DNA from: Oscillospiraceae bacterium
GTDB taxonomy: Bacteria > Bacillota > Clostridia > Oscillospirales > Ruminococcaceae
Direction: 5' to 3'
NCBI GenBank assembly: GCA_003516865.1
Contig: DPBR01000061.1
Span: 12,151-20,761 of the forward strand
Length of the DNA: 8,611 nucleotides
The translations under genes were made by a program, and so were the position numbers. A model generated the notes under the pieces. The model was given only the letters and a program-made list of their open reading frames with translations. It had not been told where the DNA came from and searched no databases. Positions 5,845-8,611 of the stretch are shown here, piece after piece (the stretch's first letter is position 1; the number at the start of each line of letters is the position of its first letter).

Positions 5845-6831
5845 ATGGCGAAAATGCCCCCGAAAAAAAGCGGTGAAAGCACCGGCGATTGGCTGAATAC
5901 ATACGCGGATATGGTTACGCTGCTGCTTACGTTTTTCGTGTTGCTGTTTGCCTGCTCGAACCTCGATGAAACAAAGCTTCAGTACATATATCAGGCGTTT
6001 CAGTCGCGCGGCAAGTATGTGAATAACGTTGTCGCGGACCTCGATCCTGCCGCAAGCAGCACGGGCGGAGTTACCGACGATAAGCCCGACGGAACGGGCG
6101 GAGAGGGCAAAATGCCGCAGAGCTTCGACGAGCTTTACGTTTATCTCGCCGATTATATCGATAAGAATAATCTCGCGGATAAAGTCGCCGTTGAAAAGGG
6201 CGCGGCGCACCTCACGATTCGCTTTGACGACAGCGTTTTCTTCGACGGGGGAAGCTATATCCTCAAGCCGGAGGGCAGAGAGCTGCTCGACGGGATTATT
6301 CCCGCGCTCAAGAGCACGCAGAAGTTTATCAGAACGCTTACCGTTGCGGGTCACACCGCCGACGACGGCACGGATAAAACGGGAGATTTCCTCCTCAGCG
6401 CAAACCGCGCAAACAGCGTATATCTCCATTTCAAGAACAGAGATACCGTGGACTTCTCGAAGTATCGTATGAAGGCAAGCGGCCCGAACGAGCCGGTTGC
6501 GCCGAACGATTCGATTGAAAATATGGCGAAAAACCGCCGAGTCGAGGTTATGATTCTCAGAGATGAGCTTGATTTGAGCGATCCCGACGTTATTCAGGAT
6601 ATTCTGAAATTTGACTATAACCTCCCAACGGCGGAGTTCGACCCCGACGGTCAGGGCAACAAGGATCCGTCGACGCTTCCCGAAGGCTCCGCAGACAGGA
6701 TTATCAGCGCAATCAAGGACCGCTATAAGGATAATATCGGTTCTGGCGGCAATTCGCTCTCGCCGGGAATTATCGATTCAAGCGAGTTTGTGGTTTCGGC
6801 TGAGTCCGACTCGGAAAGCACATCGGCATAA
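5845..6831 (+). CDS. motB: Flagellar motor stator protein MotB
   Basis: MotB anchors the stator to peptidoglycan and carries the ion-binding aspartate. The 328-residue protein has a short basic N-terminus and one membrane helix (residues about 19-38, YADMVTLLLTFFVLLFACS) with the essential Asp at residue 22. A plug-like amphipathic stretch follows (LDETKLQYIYQAF), then a Gly/Asp-rich linker. An OmpA-type peptidoglycan-binding domain spans about 120-239, with VFFDGGSYILKPEG, AGHTADD (168-174), LSANRANSV (184-192) and NMAKNRRVEVMI (226-237). Beyond it lies an unusual acidic tail of about 89 residues. I chose ATG 5845, nine bases after AGGAG; the in-frame TTG at 5836 abuts that site too closely. 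The helix mixes proton-type and sodium-type features. A promoter of its own lies upstream. Confidence 0.95.
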   Translation: MAKMPPKKSGESTGDWLNTYADMVTLLLTFFVLLFACSNLDETKLQYIYQAFQSRGKYVNNVVADLDPAASSTGGVTDDKPDGTGGEGKMPQSFDELYVYLADYIDKNNLADKVAVEKGAAHLTIRFDDSVFFDGGSYILKPEGRELLDGIIPALKSTQKFIRTLTVAGHTADDGTDKTGDFLLSANRANSVYLHFKNRDTVDFSKYRMKASGPNEPVAPNDSIENMAKNRRVEVMILRDELDLSDPDVIQDILKFDYNLPTAEFDPDGQGNKDPSTLPEGSADRIISAIKDRYKDNIGSGGNSLSPGIIDSSEFVVSAESDSESTSA

Positions 6832-6861
6832 GCTAATTTACCTACAAGAGAGGGTGATAGA

Positions 6862-7851
6862 GTGGCAGACGTATTGACGCAGGCGCAGATTGACGAGATG
6901 CTCAGAAGCGTTGCGGAAGGCTCGGAGCCTATTGTAACAAAGCAGGAAGAAGCGAAAGTCAAGGAGTACGACTTCCGCGCACCCAAGAAGTTTACAAAGG
7001 AACAGATTAAGGTCCTCGAAAGCATTTTCGAGAACTACGCGAGGCTGCTGTCGTCGTATCTTACGGGTATGCTGAGGCTTTACTGCCGCGTGTCGCTCGT
7101 GAATATCGAGGAACAGCGCTACAACGAGTTCAACAACGCGCTTCCCGATTACGTTATGATGGGAATGGTTGACCTCGGAATCAAAAATGATGAAATCGGC
7201 GAAACCGACGTTATTATTCAGGTTTCAAACGCAGTTACATATACGATGATTGACCGTCTGCTCGGCGGAAAGGGCGAATATTCCGACACGAGCCGTGATT
7301 TCACGGAAATTGAAATCACGATTATGACGGATATTATGAAGTCGTTCGCGTCGCTGCTGAAAGAGCCGTGGCTTACGCATATCGACCTTGAGCCGAGGCT
7401 TATGGGTATCGAAACAAATTCGCGCGTTGTTCAGACTATCGGGCACGAGGATACCGTAATTATCGTTGCGCTTGAAGTCGAGATTAACAACACCAAATCG
7501 ATAGTTTCGGTTTGTATCCCTGCAATTAACCTCGACGAGATTATGAGCAAGTTCATCTCGCGCTACACCGGCTCCAAGAGAAAGACCGACGAGCGCCGCG
7601 AAACCGAACGCCGCGACAGCATTATGTTCGGTATCAGCACGACAGACCTCGAAATCAAGGCGGTTCTCGGTTCGATAAATCTCGATTTGTACGAGGTGCT
7701 CACGCTTCAGGTGAACGACGTTATTCCGCTTAACAAAAAGATTTCCGAAAACATTCTGGTTCGCGTCGGAAACCGCGACTGGTGCGACGGAAAGCTTGGC
7801 ACATACAACAACAAAAAAGCTATAATGATAGAAAATTTTACAGGGAATTGA
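6862..7851 (+). CDS. fliM: Flagellar motor switch protein FliM
   Basis: FliM is the C-ring protein that binds phosphorylated CheY and sets rotation direction. The N-terminal docking peptide is clear: LTQAQIDEML at residues 5-14 (family pattern L-[ST]-Q-x-x-I-D-x-[LM]-L). A flexible link leads to the CheC-like middle domain (about 40-230), which contains LGGKGE at 134-139, matching the family's GGxG loop for FliG contact. The C-terminal SpoA/FliN-like domain spans about 255-325 (LEIKAVLGSINLDLYEVLTLQVNDVIPL in two parts, ending in GKLG and KKAIMI). At 329 residues the length is normal. The start is GTG 6862, supported by the purine-rich GAGAGGG (6848-6854) seven bases upstream and by the correct N-terminal motif. 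It lies 30 bases after motB, with no fliL between. Confidence 0.96.
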   Translation: MADVLTQAQIDEMLRSVAEGSEPIVTKQEEAKVKEYDFRAPKKFTKEQIKVLESIFENYARLLSSYLTGMLRLYCRVSLVNIEEQRYNEFNNALPDYVMMGMVDLGIKNDEIGETDVIIQVSNAVTYTMIDRLLGGKGEYSDTSRDFTEIEITIMTDIMKSFASLLKEPWLTHIDLEPRLMGIETNSRVVQTIGHEDTVIIVALEVEINNTKSIVSVCIPAINLDEIMSKFISRYTGSKRKTDERRETERRDSIMFGISTTDLEIKAVLGSINLDLYEVLTLQVNDVIPLNKKISENILVRVGNRDWCDGKLGTYNNKKAIMIENFTGN

Positions 7852-7864
7852 GGTAAATCTACTG

Positions 7865-8611
7865 ATGGCTAATGACGAGAACATCGAGTTCAGCTCGTAT
7901 GAAATCGACGCGGTCGGCGAAATACTCAATATAAGTATGGGCTCGGCGGCTACGGCGGTGAGCGAGCTGCTCAATGCAAAAACTTGGATTACCACTCCGC
8001 AGGTTAAGGTGGTTAAGGTCGGCGACTTGAATTACGACAACCTCGAACCTGCCATCTGCGTTAAGATTGTTTATGTCGAGGGCATAACCGGTCTTAATAT
8101 GATGGTTCTCAAGCAGAACGACGTTCAGCTTATCTTGAACCAGCTCCTCGGAAATCCTCTCGTAATCGACCCGAATTTCAAGTTCGACGAGCTTAATATT
8201 TCCGCGGTAAGCGAGATTATGAACCAGATGATGGGCGCTTCCGCAACCGCGCTTTCCGATTTGCTCGGAATGAAGGTCGATATCTCCGTTCCGATGCCGT
8301 ACATTATCGAAAAGACAAAGTTCGGCGATTTGTGCGAGATGCCGCTCGATTCCACGGTTGTTGCGGTTACGTTCAAAATCACGGTTGAAGGCGTTATGGA
8401 ATCGGAGTTTATGTCCGTTCTGTCGCTGGAGCTTGCAAAAACGCTCTCAGGCAAGATGATGGAGAAGTTCTCGGCTTCTGAAGAAGCTGAAGCTCCCGCC
8501 GCTGAAACGACGGCTCAGCCCGCTTCTCAGCCGGCGCCCGCTCCTCAGCCCGCTCCCGCAGCACAGCCTGCGCCTGCGCCTGCTCCCGAGCCGAACGCTA
8601 TGTATCAGCAG
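7865..8611 (+). CDS. fliY: Flagellar motor switch phosphatase FliY, N-terminal part (3' end outside window)
   Basis: The frame opens at ATG 7865 and runs off the window after 249 codons. Residues about 8-200 are a CheC/FliY phosphatase domain with both active-site helices: D15-x3-E19-x2-N22 with P45, and S113-x3-E117-x2-N120 with P143. Each fits the D/S-x3-E-x2-N-x22-P pattern of CheC-type CheY-P phosphatases exactly, so both sites should be active. From residue 204 a Glu/Ala then Pro/Ala/Gln linker begins and continues to the window end. The FliN-like SpoA domain expected after it is outside. Unlike FliM here, the N-terminus goes straight into the CheC domain with no LSQxEIDxLL-type CheY-docking peptide. 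TGAGG (7849-7853) overlaps the fliM stop and is 11 bases from the ATG, a long but usable spacing. Confidence 0.94.
   Translation, partial: MANDENIEFSSYEIDAVGEILNISMGSAATAVSELLNAKTWITTPQVKVVKVGDLNYDNLEPAICVKIVYVEGITGLNMMVLKQNDVQLILNQLLGNPLVIDPNFKFDELNISAVSEIMNQMMGASATALSDLLGMKVDISVPMPYIIEKTKFGDLCEMPLDSTVVAVTFKITVEGVMESEFMSVLSLELAKTLSGKMMEKFSASEEAEAPAAETTAQPASQPAPAPQPAPAAQPAPAPAPEPNAMYQQ
8474..8611 (+). repeat. Pro/Ala/Gln low-complexity linker in fliY
   Basis: From 8474 to the window end the DNA is built of degenerate CAGCCCGCT- and CCTGCGCCT-like units encoding mixed PAP, QPAPAP and AQPAP steps. This is a flexible linker between the phosphatase domain and the expected FliN domain. Such tracts change length easily by slippage. 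Confidence 0.7.

Noticed and set aside
5641..6429. Minus-strand open frame covering the motA-motB gap and half of motB
   Set aside because: It is antisense to the MotB coding sequence, its gap part is low-complexity AT, and no family resemblance is visible.
8474..8611. Repetitive DNA at the window end as a CRISPR or tandem satellite array
   Set aside because: The units are degenerate, lack spacers, and stay in frame with fliY as a Pro/Ala/Gln linker.

Overview
This window is a continuous stretch of a bacterial flagellar (fla/che-type) operon, with every gene on the + strand. The gene order (fliK, flgD, a small flagellar operon protein, flgE, flbD/swrD, motA, motB, fliM, fliY) is the order known from Firmicutes. 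FliY with CheC-type active sites, a FlbD/SwrD homologue, purine-rich Shine-Dalgarno sites and TTG/GTG starts also point to a Gram-positive, probably clostridial, host. The coding DNA is moderately GC-rich with many GCG, GAC, AAC and CTC codons, unlike low-GC Clostridium. A motile gut or rumen member of the class Clostridia would fit, but I cannot name the genus.

Layout. Positions 1-996 hold the 3' part of fliK (hook-length control). Then come flgD (hook cap), a small conserved flagellar operon gene, and a large flgE (hook subunit). The flgE gene has a GC-rich hairpin in the gap on each side. flbD/swrD and motA follow. Between motA and motB lies a 195-base AT-rich gap unlike anything else in the window. 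It holds T-tracts, an A/T-rich UP-like element, a near-consensus extended -10 sigma-A promoter, and a short leader that could encode a 16-residue peptide ending next to the motB ribosome binding site. motB, fliM and the first 249 codons of fliY complete the window; the fliN-like end of fliY is cut off.

How the genes work together. FliK, FlgD and FlgE build the hook: FlgE is the subunit, FlgD the assembly scaffold, FliK the ruler. MotA and MotB form the ion-driven stator, and SwrD is linked to stator torque in Bacillus. FliM and FliY form the switch. FliM carries a CheY-P docking peptide and FliY keeps both CheY-P phosphatase sites, so signal binding and signal removal are both at the switch.

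I do not see an undescribed multi-gene system here; this is a recognisable flagellar operon. Points worth a second look are the internal promoter and leader splitting motA from motB, the tandem C-terminal domain duplication in FlgD, the very long FlgE with repeat-like central segments, the hairpins around flgE, the absence of fliL between motB and fliM, and the long C-terminal tail of MotB.
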